64,000 nucleotides of DNA from DATLNM01 sp035536775 (GTDB taxonomy: Bacteria; Actinomycetota; CADDZG01; WHSQ01). Below the pieces are notes generated by a model. It saw nothing but the letters and a program-made list of their open reading frames with translations. It did no database searches and was not told where the DNA came from. Positions 50,766 to 59,360 of the stretch are shown piece by piece. Location: the NCBI GenBank assembly GCA_035536775.1, contig DATLNM010000019.1:50752-114751 (forward strand), written 5' to 3'. Made by a program: the position numbers and the translations under genes. The first letter of the stretch is position 1, and the number at the start of each line of letters is the position of its first letter.

Positions 50766-52094
50766 TCAGGAGGCCCCCGCTGCGCGGGCCTCGCGGCCGA
50801 GGCGTTTGACCATGTACCAGGGGATCAGGAGCGTCAGGAAATAGCCCGCGTTCCCCAGTGCGGCGCCCTCGATATGAGCAGCGTCTGCGAGAACCGCGAT
50901 CAGGGCCAAGGCAGACAGCCCACCCACGACGGCCCCGAGCGCGCATATCCAGGGAACGCCAACGCCGTTCGCGACGTGGTAAGCGGGCGCGTTAGTGGCG
51001 ATAACCGCATAGACGACGATCAGTATCCGGAGTGCGTCGGCAGCTTGACCCGCGAATCCAGGCCCCACCCACAGCTCCAAGAACGGCTCGGCCAAGAACC
51101 ATCCAGCGCCTGCGACAGCGATGGCGGCGAGGGCTACACGCAGCGTGTAGCCCTTCAACAAGGACCCGACCGCGCGAGGTCCTTCCTTGACCATGACCGC
51201 GCTGGAGGCAGGCATGAGTGGTCTGCTCCAATGATCGGCCAAGTGAAGGATCTTGACCGCCAGGGAGGTTGCTACCGAATAGATCGCGAGCTGCGCAACG
51301 CCAAGGATGGCCCCCACGATCAAGCGGTCGAGCCAAGTGAACAGCGTCGTCCCGATCCCGGTTGTACTCGTAAAGAAGAGGAATCCCCTCATCTTCCGAA
51401 GGGCTTGCATTGAGAAACGAACCTCGGCACCGGCGTTACGCAACATCGACCCCGCCACTAAGAGTGCTGCCAGACTGACCAGGAGTTGAGCGCCCACCGA
51501 CCCCGCCACGATCTGGGGGATGGTCCCACCCAATGTCATAACCAATAGAGCCCCCACCAACGTTGCGAGAGAGTGAAGGTTCGACAGCACAAGGATGGGT
51601 CTGAAGCGTTGCATGCCCATCGGGACAGCAAGCGCCCCGCTCCTGAGCATCTGAGGGACGAACCCCAAGGACGCCACGCGCAGCGCGGAGCCGATGACCT
51701 CCGACGCGACATCGTCGCTCGCGAAATGCGGGCTGAGCCACGAGGCCCCGAGGAAGACAGGCACGGTGAGGACCACCCCGATCGACAGGTACATCACGGC
51801 CCCCCCCGTCACGGTCCGTGAAAGGGCCTCGGTGTCTGATCGGGCGATGTCCTCGGCGATGAACTTGGCCAAGGCTGTGCCAAGTCCAAGCTCGAAGACC
51901 CCCATGAAACCAAGCGTTGATAGCGCGAGTGCCCACACCCCATACCCACTCGTACCCATGCCGCGGATCAGGAGGGGTGTAAAGACGAAGAGGAACACTA
52001 GAGGTCCGACGAAACCAAGCAGGCTGTCTCGACTGTTACGTCGGAGCGTCCCAGGGAGGCCGACCCCGGGCGCGGAGACGACGTCTGACGTCAC
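50766..52094 (-). CDS. Polysaccharide flippase (Wzx/MATE-like)
   Basis: 442 residues and about 12-14 membrane segments (FVGPLVFLFVFTPLLIRG, AVMYLSIGVVLTVPVFLGA, AALAAIAVAGAGWFLAEPFL among others). The fold matches polysaccharide export/flippase proteins that move lipid-linked glycan units outward. GTG start at 52094 with TATATT six bases before it, suggesting a leaderless transcript that continues into both Wzy-like genes. It forms a plausible flippase-polymerase operon. Confidence 0.83.
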   Translation of the reverse strand: MTSDVVSAPGVGLPGTLRRNSRDSLLGFVGPLVFLFVFTPLLIRGMGTSGYGVWALALSTLGFMGVFELGLGTALAKFIAEDIARSDTEALSRTVTGGAVMYLSIGVVLTVPVFLGASWLSPHFASDDVASEVIGSALRVASLGFVPQMLRSGALAVPMGMQRFRPILVLSNLHSLATLVGALLVMTLGGTIPQIVAGSVGAQLLVSLAALLVAGSMLRNAGAEVRFSMQALRKMRGFLFFTSTTGIGTTLFTWLDRLIVGAILGVAQLAIYSVATSLAVKILHLADHWSRPLMPASSAVMVKEGPRAVGSLLKGYTLRVALAAIAVAGAGWFLAEPFLELWVGPGFAGQAADALRILIVVYAVIATNAPAYHVANGVGVPWICALGAVVGGLSALALIAVLADAAHIEGAALGNAGYFLTLLIPWYMVKRLGREARAAGAS

Positions 52095-52100
52095 GGCACC

Positions 52101-52106
52101 AATATA
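52101..52106 (-). promoter_or_regulatory. -10 element of leaderless flippase operon transcript
   Basis: On the reverse strand TATATT is followed by six bases (GGTGCC) and the GTG start of the flippase. No ribosome binding site is present. Confidence 0.62.
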
Positions 52107-52108
52107 GT
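52103..52108 (+). promoter_or_regulatory. Candidate -10 element of the FkbM methyltransferase
   Basis: TATAGT on the forward strand overlaps four bases of the divergent flippase -10. The start site would lie near 52115, giving a ~27-nt leader with GGAAAGG before the ATG at 52142. No clear -35 is seen. Confidence 0.5.
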
Positions 52109-52141
52109 CGTCGCCGATCGAAGGACTCTGGAAAGGCGGCG

Positions 52142-52894
52142 ATGAGTCGCGGGATGAATGCGGCGAAGCGGACTGTCAGACGCATGCTCGAACGGGATGG
52201 AAGCATCCCGGCGTTAGATAGGACGGCGCGCCTTACGTCCGGGCTTCTGTCTCGTCTGATCCTCCGGCGCGTCCTTCTAGACGAAAACGTCTCGCTCCTG
52301 CTCGACGTCGGCGCGAACGAGGGCCAGTTCGCTCTGGAGACTCGACGGCTCGGATACCGCCGAAGCATCGTGTCGTTCGAGCCGCTTTCCGTTCCTTACG
52401 AGAAGTTGGAGGAGCGGGCTGCCCACGATCCTCGGTGGGAAACCCGACGATGTGCTCTCGGGAGACGTTCCGCCAAGCGCATGATGGGTGTTTCCGCCAA
52501 CTCTGTAAGTAGCTCTCTGCTTCAGATAGACGAGACTCACCTACGGGCCGAACCGGCGTCCAGATTCGTTCGGGAGGAGAAGGTAGAGGTGGTCCGGCTT
52601 GATTCGTTGAGAGGCGAGCTCGTACCACCCGACGCTCCCGCATGTTTGAAGCTGGACACTCAGGGGTTCGAGATGGATGTCCTAGCCGGAGCTCAGCGGA
52701 CTCTCGGGCAGGTGCGCGTTGTTCATGTCGAACTCCTGCCAGCCGTCCTGTACGAAGATCAAGCGAAGATGCCGGAAGTCATCAGCGTTCTTTATGACGC
52801 AGGCTTCGAGATGATCGATCTGAATCGAGAGTTTGTGGACCCCGTCACCCGTCACGTCCTGGCCTGTAACGGCATCTTCGTACGTAGACCATGA
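52142..52894 (+). CDS. FkbM family methyltransferase
   Basis: 250 residues. SAM-binding motif I LLLDVGANEGQFALE, the acidic motif SFEPLS, and the FkbM signature LDTQGFEMDVLAGAQ are visible. Family enzymes O-methylate sugars and other small molecules; in surface-glycan clusters they usually modify sugar residues. Overlaps the next methyltransferase by ATGA and is divergent from the flippase operon. Confidence 0.88.
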   Translation: MSRGMNAAKRTVRRMLERDGSIPALDRTARLTSGLLSRLILRRVLLDENVSLLLDVGANEGQFALETRRLGYRRSIVSFEPLSVPYEKLEERAAHDPRWETRRCALGRRSAKRMMGVSANSVSSSLLQIDETHLRAEPASRFVREEKVEVVRLDSLRGELVPPDAPACLKLDTQGFEMDVLAGAQRTLGQVRVVHVELLPAVLYEDQAKMPEVISVLYDAGFEMIDLNREFVDPVTRHVLACNGIFVRRP

Positions 52895-53691
52895 AGGAGA
52901 AGCGCGCCCGGGTTACCGAGCTCGGTAGAAAGGTGTCAGCGGTCACCGCGTACCTTGTCGGCGGCACTGTTACGAAACCGTCGACGGTGCGGCGGTCCTT
53001 GCGGAAGGCTCTAGGGGGGATCCTGGATGACCGATTCGAGGTCATGGGCGCACTCACACCGTTGCCCCCGTCCGTGATCGGTCGGATCTATTCGCGCGAG
53101 GTCGTCCTCCCACCGATGGCTTTGCTGGAGTCCGGAAACCAGAACACTCAAGGGTTGTTGTTCCTTGCATCCCTTGGGCTGGTGCTTGACGCACGCTCCG
53201 TCTTCGAGATCGGGACCTACAACGGAGTCACTGCGTGGTGTCTGGCGAAAAATCTTCCGCATGCCGTCATTCACACCCTGGATCTACCTCCGCGGGAACA
53301 AGCGACATTTGATCTAAATGAAGACGACATCGCGAACCGCATCGAGTTCGACCGAAGGGCCTACGAGACATTGCCTCACGAAGGGACTGTCAACCAGCTT
53401 CTTGGTGACTCCGCGCGCTTCGATTTCTCGCCCTGGCGCCAAGCCTGCGACCTCATCTATGTCGATGGCGCGCATTCCGTCGATTACGTCAGGTCCGACA
53501 CCGCAGCCGCGCTGGGAATGTTGAGCTCGGGTGGGGCGATCGTATGGGACGACTACTGGAGACTGGTCCCGAGCGTGAGAGACGCGCTGTCTGAGGAGAC
53601 CGACCTATCTCTGTGGCGGGTGCCGGATACGCGCCTCGTCGTACATCTCGCCCCGGGGGCTTGGGAGCGGCTGGAAGGCTCTCCTTCATGA
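52891..53691 (+). CDS. Class I SAM-dependent methyltransferase
   Basis: 266 residues. Motif I is VFEIGTYNGVTAWCLAKN, followed by VIHTLDLPPRE and the C-terminal IYVDGAHSVDYVRSDTAAALGMLSSGGAIVWDDY typical of Methyltransf_24-type enzymes. The N-terminal ~90 residues are not recognised. It probably acts on the same glycan as the FkbM enzyme. Its end overlaps the convergent glycosyltransferase by 6 bp (TCATGA). Confidence 0.8.
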   Translation: MKEKRARVTELGRKVSAVTAYLVGGTVTKPSTVRRSLRKALGGILDDRFEVMGALTPLPPSVIGRIYSREVVLPPMALLESGNQNTQGLLFLASLGLVLDARSVFEIGTYNGVTAWCLAKNLPHAVIHTLDLPPREQATFDLNEDDIANRIEFDRRAYETLPHEGTVNQLLGDSARFDFSPWRQACDLIYVDGAHSVDYVRSDTAAALGMLSSGGAIVWDDYWRLVPSVRDALSEETDLSLWRVPDTRLVVHLAPGAWERLEGSPS

Positions 53692-54504
53692 GCGACGTCG
53701 TCGCGCGGCCCTTCTCCGGGTGATCCCGGAGAGCACATAATCCCTGTCTCCCTGGGCGAGGTAGTAGAGGGTTCGGCGCGCTCCGGAAAGGAGGCCGATA
53801 AGGCGAGCCCCTGTACGCCGGCCGAAGTACCGAGCGTCCACGGCCTCTCGTTCATGCTGCTCGGTCGTTGCGAAGATGGTCGCCTCCTTCGAATCCTCAT
53901 GGCGACGCAAGGCGCCCAAGGCTGCGTGGACGAACGAGAATCGCTTCCCCGCCAGTGCGGCCCGGAGGAAGAAGTCGTAGTCCATGGCGACGTGCAGACT
54001 CGGGTCGAGATAGCCGATCTCCTCGAACAATGATCTTCTCCAGAACGCGCTCTGGTTCATCACCGACATGCCCTCGTACCGATAGCCGGGAAGCCAGAAC
54101 GGGGTGAACCGAAGCTCGCCGGTCCGATGGCCGTCTCGGTCGATCTCCAATCTGTTACCGAAGACGACATCAGCGTCGAACCTCTGGAACGCGTCGACCG
54201 CTGCCGAGAATGCTCCCGGCAGATAAACATCATCCGAGTTTTGCCATCCAACTAGGTCACCGGTGCACCGACGGAAGCCCTTGTTGAGAGCGTCACTCTG
54301 GCCTCCATCGGGTTCTGAGATCCAGTAAGTGAGTTGGTCGGAATATCTGCGGATGAGGTCGACGCTGCCGTCGGTGGAACCCCCGTCGATGATGATGTAC
54401 TCAACATTGGGGTAGTCCTGAGCGAGCACACTTCGTATCGTCGCTTCGAGAAAACGAGCTTGGTTGTACGAACAGGTGACGATCGAGATCACGGGCAGAG
54501 TCAT
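53686..54504 (-). CDS. Family 2 glycosyltransferase
   Basis: 272 residues from ATG at 54504; the open frame runs 82 codons further upstream but MTLPVISIVTCSYNQARFLEATI is the typical GT2 start. Nucleotide-sugar motifs are IIIDGGSTDGSVDLI, SEPDGGQSDALNKGF and a QNSDDVYLPG metal site; FLRAALAGKRF and LRRHEDSK lie further on. A -10-like TAGAAT sits at 54522-54527 on the reverse strand. Soluble enzyme adding one sugar to a lipid-linked intermediate. Confidence 0.88.
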   Translation of the reverse strand: MTLPVISIVTCSYNQARFLEATIRSVLAQDYPNVEYIIIDGGSTDGSVDLIRRYSDQLTYWISEPDGGQSDALNKGFRRCTGDLVGWQNSDDVYLPGAFSAAVDAFQRFDADVVFGNRLEIDRDGHRTGELRFTPFWLPGYRYEGMSVMNQSAFWRRSLFEEIGYLDPSLHVAMDYDFFLRAALAGKRFSFVHAALGALRRHEDSKEATIFATTEQHEREAVDARYFGRRTGARLIGLLSGARRTLYYLAQGDRDYVLSGITRRRAARRRRS

Positions 54505-54547
54505 AGGCTGCGCACGGCCGGATTCTAGATGAGAGGTTGGTGAGAGG

Positions 54548-55651
54548 GTGCGCGTCGCGGTTCTCTCTTCGGTGCACGACCATCTCGACACGAGGGTGTT
54601 CCACAAAGAAGCCAAGAGTCTTGCGAAGCTCGGACACGACGTGACTCTCATCGCCCCCCTCCGCAGCGGCGGAGCCATCGATGGGGTACGCCTTGTCGCG
54701 GTCCCTCGGGGACGCACGCGACTGATCCGCTGGCTGAGAACCGTTCCCAAGGTCTACAGGGCCGCCCGTTCGACGGAGGCTGACGTCTATCACTTCCACA
54801 GTCCGGAATTGATCCCGGTCGCGTGGGCATTGAAGAGCAGGGGGGCCGTCGTCTACGACGCCCACGAGGACTTCCCGCGGGACATCTTGTCGAAAGCTTG
54901 GATCCCGAAGCCCCTGCGGCGCCCTCTCTCGGCGATGGCACGCGCATGCGACAGGTGGGCGGGTCGATTCTGCGACGCCGTGGTGGTTGTCGAGGCCGAG
55001 CGGACCTCGCGCTTTCCCGAAGGGAAAACGTATGTCGTCGGAAACTTCCCGACGGCAGCGGACCTCATAGATGTCGCGCCCTACGACGGGCGGCCACCAA
55101 CTGCCTGCTACATAGGAGATATCTCGATCCTTCGGGGCATCATCCCGATGCTCGATGCGACACAGCTCTTGAGGGACATCCCAGGATTCAAGCTGGTGCT
55201 CGCAGGAAGGATCAATACGAGTGGCCTCGAGAACATGATGTCCCGGCACCCGGCTTGGGACCGGGTCGACTACGTCGGGTGGGTTGATCGTGACGACATG
55301 GCGGGCATCCTCAATCAAGCGCGCGTCGGTCTGACGGTCGTACAACCGGACGCAAACCTGTCGACGGCTTTGCCGCACAAACTGTTCGAGTACATGGCTG
55401 CCGGCATACCCGTGATCGCAAGTGACTTTCCACTCTGGCGCGACGTGGTTCTTTCAGAGGGATGCGGCGTCGTGGTCGACCCGACGGACCCCCACGCGAT
55501 CGCGGCCGCTATCCGGTCACTCCTCGAGGACCCAGAGGCATCGGAACGTCTGGGTCGGGCAGGTCGGAAAGCCACCGAGACCAAGTACACCTGGGATGTG
55601 GCCGAGAAGACCCTCGACCGGATGTACCAGACCTTGGGGGAGCGCCGCTAG
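54548..55651 (+). CDS. Family 4 glycosyltransferase
   Basis: 367 residues from GTG at 54548, with GAGAGG just before it. GT-B fold: N-terminal SSVHDHLDTRVFHKEAKSL and VVYDAHEDFPRDIL; C-terminal CYIGDISILRGIIPMLDA and the EX7E-type region LPHKLFEYMAAGIPVIASDFPLW. Transfers sugar from an NDP donor in the glycan pathway. Its stop overlaps the convergent GT2 gene by 4 bp. Confidence 0.88.
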   Translation: MRVAVLSSVHDHLDTRVFHKEAKSLAKLGHDVTLIAPLRSGGAIDGVRLVAVPRGRTRLIRWLRTVPKVYRAARSTEADVYHFHSPELIPVAWALKSRGAVVYDAHEDFPRDILSKAWIPKPLRRPLSAMARACDRWAGRFCDAVVVVEAERTSRFPEGKTYVVGNFPTAADLIDVAPYDGRPPTACYIGDISILRGIIPMLDATQLLRDIPGFKLVLAGRINTSGLENMMSRHPAWDRVDYVGWVDRDDMAGILNQARVGLTVVQPDANLSTALPHKLFEYMAAGIPVIASDFPLWRDVVLSEGCGVVVDPTDPHAIAAAIRSLLEDPEASERLGRAGRKATETKYTWDVAEKTLDRMYQTLGERR

Positions 55652-56655
55652 TCCTCCTGAGGGATCAATCTCTCGCCTTTGGTCCATCTGATCGCCTGCT
55701 CCACGACTCCTCCGTACCAGCCCGTGACTATCGCGGTCGCGGCGACCAAGCCCGCCATCCGCTCGATCACAGGGGCAGGATCCTTAGCACCCAGGTCGAT
55801 GGCTGCAGCGAGCACAACGGCCGCTCCCCCCACGGCGACGGGGTGAGAGCGACCCAAGATCGCGAGTCCCGCGACGCCGGCGGGGGGCACAAGGAGGAGA
55901 GCGGCGTGGCGTGAGGTCATCGAGCCTGCTTCGAGCCAGCCTGCAGCCTTCCACCGACCGAATCCTCGGTACTGCGCGAACAGAGCAGTAAGACTGTCGC
56001 GCGGCACGTACGAAACGCTGAGGCGAGGGTCGAACCAGACAAGCCCTTGCTTTGCCAATCGACGATTGAGCTCGAAATCCTCATTGATCAAGAAGCGCTC
56101 ATCCCACCCTCCAACTGCGACGAGATCGTCGCGACGGAACGCGCCCAGATAGACGGTGTCACTCTCACCCGCCCGCGATGACGTTCGATATCGGGACCAA
56201 CCCATGACCACAGGATTGCGCATCGCCCTCCGGATCCCCCGGGCAACCAACGGCGCCCCCCCCGGGACCTCCGCAACCTGCGTGCCACCGACGACGAAGA
56301 CCTCCGGGCGCCCCGACAGGATCTCGACACAAGTGGAGATGTACTCGGGGGGCAGGTCGCAACGAGCATCGACGCGACACACGATGCTTCCGCTCGAGGC
56401 TTCCAGAGCGACGTTCAGGTTAGAGGGACGGGTGCGACCGGGGTTTTCCACCACAAGGGCGCTGTGGAAGTCGTGTTCACTCATCGCACTGGTTGCCACC
56501 GAGCGGGTTTCATCTCCGGAGACACCGTCGACGACTATCACCTCGATCGAAGTTGTCGGATACGTCTGCTTGGCGATCGTCGAGATCACTGCTGCGACAC
56601 GCCCCTCCTCCTCGAAGACCGGGATGACGACACTCACCAGCGGTTGAGGGTTCAT
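55648..56655 (-). CDS. Membrane-bound family 2 glycosyltransferase (ExoA-like)
   Basis: 335 residues. GT2 catalytic part: LVSVVIPVFEEEGRVAAVI, VIVVDGVSGDETRSV, NLNVALEASSGSIVCRVDARCDLP (DxD-like metal site) and DERFLINEDFELNRRLAKQG. The C-terminal ~100 residues contain two or three membrane helices (ALLLVPPAGVAGLAILG, AAVVLAAAIDLGA, GLVAATAIVTGW). The layout resembles succinoglycan ExoA-type enzymes. Overlaps the sugar-phosphate transferase by ATGA, so the two work in sequence. Confidence 0.86.
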   Translation of the reverse strand: MNPQPLVSVVIPVFEEEGRVAAVISTIAKQTYPTTSIEVIVVDGVSGDETRSVATSAMSEHDFHSALVVENPGRTRPSNLNVALEASSGSIVCRVDARCDLPPEYISTCVEILSGRPEVFVVGGTQVAEVPGGAPLVARGIRRAMRNPVVMGWSRYRTSSRAGESDTVYLGAFRRDDLVAVGGWDERFLINEDFELNRRLAKQGLVWFDPRLSVSYVPRDSLTALFAQYRGFGRWKAAGWLEAGSMTSRHAALLLVPPAGVAGLAILGRSHPVAVGGAAVVLAAAIDLGAKDPAPVIERMAGLVAATAIVTGWYGGVVEQAIRWTKGERLIPQED

Positions 56656-57962
56656 CGGCCCGAGAGTCCCAGGACGCTTCGGATGGTGCGCCCCAGAACC
56701 TTGAGGTCCAGACGCGTCCCTTGGTGCAGGAGGTAGTAGAAGTCGTACTGGAGCTTTTCAAGGGCGTCGGTCTCGTTACCGGCGTATCCGAACTTGACCT
56801 GTGCCCATCCCGTTAGTCCCGGGCTGACCGCGTGGCGCAGGGGATAGAAGGGGAGCTCGGAGGACAACGCTGCTACGTAATGCGGCTGTTCCGGCCGCGG
56901 ACCGACCAACGAGATGTCACCTCGAAGGATATTGATCACCTGAGGCAACTCGTCGATATGCGTCCGGCGAAGGACGTTTCCGAATCTCGTGATACGTACG
57001 TCACCCTCGGAGGTCCACTCGTTGGCCGATCCAGGGTCGTGGCGCATCGTCCTGAACTTCAGCATGTCGAAAGTCTGGCCATTCCTGCCTACTCGAGCTT
57101 GCCGGTAAAAGAGTGGGCCACGATTGGCCGCGAGGTTCCCCATGAGGACGGATGGGATCGCGATGGCGAGCAGCGCAGTGCCGGAGGCCCCTAGGATCAC
57201 GTCGAAGACTCGCTTTATCCGGCCGTAGCGCGCTTTATGGAGCTCACTGATGTCGAACATCAAAGACGCCTTCTCGAGCTCGGATATGGGCAGCTTTCCA
57301 AGCCACTCGTTGTAGAACACAGATAGGGTTCGGATCCGGACGCCGCGCGCATGCGCCACGGCAGCTTGGTCGACAATCCGCTCGTCGCCCAGCGCCGCCC
57401 GATCCAGAATCACGACGTCGGGTGTTGTCTCATCGATCGCTTTCGTGAGATTGCTGGTCCGACGTGCGGTGGCGGGAGTCATCGCTGCGACGAGCAGTGC
57501 CTTTCGTTCTGGACTCGAGCTCAGGTCCGCCTTCACCGCCGTCTGGTTCTCGCGCGTTGCAACCAGCATCAGGCGATCGCCGGTTTCGCGTCGAGCCGAT
57601 ACCCCCGAAAACAGAACCGAGATGAGCCAGAACCAGAGGGAGAGCACCAGCACCGATCCGAGTGACACGAATCGCGGAAGCGCTCCCGTGGCCAACGGCA
57701 GCTCGATTATGGACAACACAACCGTGGCAAGCACCGTCGCCTTTAGCGACGCCACCGCACCTTCTCGGGCCGAGGTGATGAGGTCCGGTAACCCCATGCC
57801 GTACGCCGACAACGACATCAGTGCGATGAGTCCGATCGAGTATCCGAAGCGGGCGGATTCGCTGTAGTCGTAACCGTGGATCACCGCATGGACCTTGCTG
57901 AGCCCCAAGACGCACACTGCGATGCCGACATGGAGGAGGATGTGGGCCAGCCTGCGGATCAC
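56652..57962 (-). CDS. Polyprenyl-phosphate sugar-1-phosphate transferase (initiating enzyme)
   Basis: 436 residues. Four N-terminal membrane helices, a cytosolic region with a Rossmann-like segment (about 145-240, VVILDRAALGDERIVDQAAVAHARGVRI), one further helix, then the bacterial sugar transferase domain (PF02397 type): GPLFYRQARVGRNG, FDMLKFRTM, RTHIDELPQVINILRGDISLVGPRPE and PGLTGWAQV. It begins glycan assembly by loading the first sugar phosphate on undecaprenyl phosphate. GTG start with TAGACT eight bases upstream. Confidence 0.92.
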   Translation of the reverse strand: MIRRLAHILLHVGIAVCVLGLSKVHAVIHGYDYSESARFGYSIGLIALMSLSAYGMGLPDLITSAREGAVASLKATVLATVVLSIIELPLATGALPRFVSLGSVLVLSLWFWLISVLFSGVSARRETGDRLMLVATRENQTAVKADLSSSPERKALLVAAMTPATARRTSNLTKAIDETTPDVVILDRAALGDERIVDQAAVAHARGVRIRTLSVFYNEWLGKLPISELEKASLMFDISELHKARYGRIKRVFDVILGASGTALLAIAIPSVLMGNLAANRGPLFYRQARVGRNGQTFDMLKFRTMRHDPGSANEWTSEGDVRITRFGNVLRRTHIDELPQVINILRGDISLVGPRPEQPHYVAALSSELPFYPLRHAVSPGLTGWAQVKFGYAGNETDALEKLQYDFYYLLHQGTRLDLKVLGRTIRSVLGLSGR

Positions 57963-57970
57963 GGCTCAGC

Positions 57971-57976
57971 AGTCTA
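57971..57976 (-). promoter_or_regulatory. Candidate -10 element of the sugar-phosphate transferase
   Basis: On the reverse strand TAGACT lies eight bases before the GTG start, allowing a leaderless or near-leaderless transcript. No ribosome binding site is evident. Confidence 0.4.
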
Positions 57977-58020
57977 CGGGCGGGCCACGCTGTGGCCAAC
58001 GGGGCATCCATGGAGGACGC

Positions 58021-58737
58021 GTGACGAGATCGGAAAGCGGGGCGAGGGCGAGGCTCAAGCACCTGATACCCCCGTCGATACTCAATCGGACGCTCCTGAT
58101 GCTTCCAGGCCTTTACCGAACCAGGTTGGTCAACTACGAAACCAACCTTTCACCCGTCGGCGTCGAGGAGCTTCTCGAGCACCTCCGCCCGGCACTCCGA
58201 TCAGCGGGGAACGTCATTGAATGCGGAAGCTCTCGGGCAGGCGCAACCGCATTGATGGCAGGAGTAGTCAAAGAGTTGGCGCCCGAAAAGAAGATCTACG
58301 CGTGCGACTCCTTCGAGGGTTTCGACCCGGCCGAGCTCGATAGAGAGCGGGCCGCCGGGATGACCGTGGCGGACCACGATGCCTTTCGATCGACCTCGCT
58401 GACCTACGTCAAAGAAAAGCTGCGCAAGCTCAAGATCGATGACGTCGTCGAGCCGGTTCCGGGCTACTTCGAGAACACGCTCGGTCGGATCACCGACTCG
58501 TTCTGCTTCGCGCTGATCGACTGTGACCTGAAGGACAGTCTTCTGACGTGCGCCGAGGAGATCTGGCCACGACTAGTACCCGGGGGGACGATGATGTTCG
58601 ACGATTACGCCTCGGTCGAGTTCAGGGGCGCTCGATCCGGTGTCGACGGATTCGTCGCTGCCCATTCATCCGAGCTGGCCGAGCACCGGCTACTGGATCG
58701 GCTCTACTTAGTGGTCAAGAAGACGAACGCGTTATAG
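58021..58737 (+). CDS. TylF/MycF-like SAM-dependent methyltransferase
   Basis: 238 residues from GTG at 58021, 4 bases after GGAGG; an earlier start is open but would overlap the divergent gene's promoter. Motif I VIECGSSRAGATALMA, YACDSFEGF and the TylF-type metal/catalytic region ALIDCDLKDSLLTCAEEIWPRLVPGGTMMFDDY are visible. TylF/MycF enzymes O-methylate deoxysugars, so this likely decorates the glycan made by the cluster. Its last codons overlap the proposed promoter of the pyrimidine operon. Confidence 0.87.
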   Translation: MTRSESGARARLKHLIPPSILNRTLLMLPGLYRTRLVNYETNLSPVGVEELLEHLRPALRSAGNVIECGSSRAGATALMAGVVKELAPEKKIYACDSFEGFDPAELDRERAAGMTVADHDAFRSTSLTYVKEKLRKLKIDDVVEPVPGYFENTLGRITDSFCFALIDCDLKDSLLTCAEEIWPRLVPGGTMMFDDYASVEFRGARSGVDGFVAAHSSELAEHRLLDRLYLVVKKTNAL

Positions 58738-58756
58738 AGTCTCGGAAATTCCTTTA

Positions 58757-58783
58757 AGCCGGCCCCGTGAGGCCGGGAAGGAG
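58757..58783 (+). promoter_or_regulatory. PyrR-binding RNA hairpin next to the pyrR ribosome binding site
   Basis: CCGGCC (58759-58764) pairs with GGCCGG (58771-58776) around CCGTGA. The sequence CCCGTGAGGC (58764-58773) fits the PyrR-binding loop consensus CCNGNGAGGY. The GGGAAGGAG ribosome binding site (58775-58783) begins inside the 3' arm. No terminator/antiterminator pair is visible, so translational repression, as described in Mycobacterium smegmatis, is the likely mode. A weak promoter candidate is TGGTCA-N17-TAGAGT (58712-58740). Confidence 0.82.
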
Positions 58784-58790
58784 AACCTGA

Positions 58791-59360
58791 ATGGCTAGAC
58801 CCGCGCCTTCTGCGGAGGCGGGCTTCATCCTCAAGGCCAAGGTCATGACCGCGCCCGAGATGCGGCGCGCGCTAACCCGCATGGCGCACGAGATCGTCGA
58901 GGCCAACAAGGGCACCGAGGACCTCGTGATCGTCGGTATCCGGACCCGGGGTGCCCCATTGGCCGACAGGATCGCGGAGTCGATCGCGTCCTTCGAGGGC
59001 AGCCACCTACCTTCCGGAGCTCTGGACGTCAGCCTCTACCGAGACGACGTCGCTATGCGCGCTCCGCGCAGCCTCGAATCCACGACGGTCCCTGCCGATC
59101 TCGACGGCCGGGTCGTCGTGCTGGTCGACGACGTCCTCTACACGGGAAGGACTATCAGGGCGGCGTTCGACGCCGTTCTCGACCTAGGGCGCCCGCGGGC
59201 GATCCGGCTCGCCGTACTGATCGACCGGGGCCATCGCGAGTTCCCGATCAGGGCGGATCACGTCGGTAAGAACCTTCCAACGGCGGCAGGAGAGGTCGTG
59301 CGCGTCCATCTAGAGGAGATCGATGGCGAGGACGCCGTGCTGATCGGGGCCCACACATGA
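58791..59360 (+). CDS. pyrR: Pyrimidine operon RNA-binding regulator / uracil phosphoribosyltransferase PyrR
   Basis: 189 residues. The PRPP-binding motif VVVLVDDVLYTGRTIRAAF and the PyrR stretches VGIRTRGAPLADRI and LIDRGHREFPIRADHVGKNL are clear. PyrR senses UMP/UTP and binds the leader hairpin of its own message. It has a slightly extended N-terminus. It opens the operon pyrR-pyrB-pyrC-carA-(35-aa gene)-carB, mostly with ATGA/GTGA overlaps. Confidence 0.96.
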   Translation: MARPAPSAEAGFILKAKVMTAPEMRRALTRMAHEIVEANKGTEDLVIVGIRTRGAPLADRIAESIASFEGSHLPSGALDVSLYRDDVAMRAPRSLESTTVPADLDGRVVVLVDDVLYTGRTIRAAFDAVLDLGRPRAIRLAVLIDRGHREFPIRADHVGKNLPTAAGEVVRVHLEEIDGEDAVLIGAHT

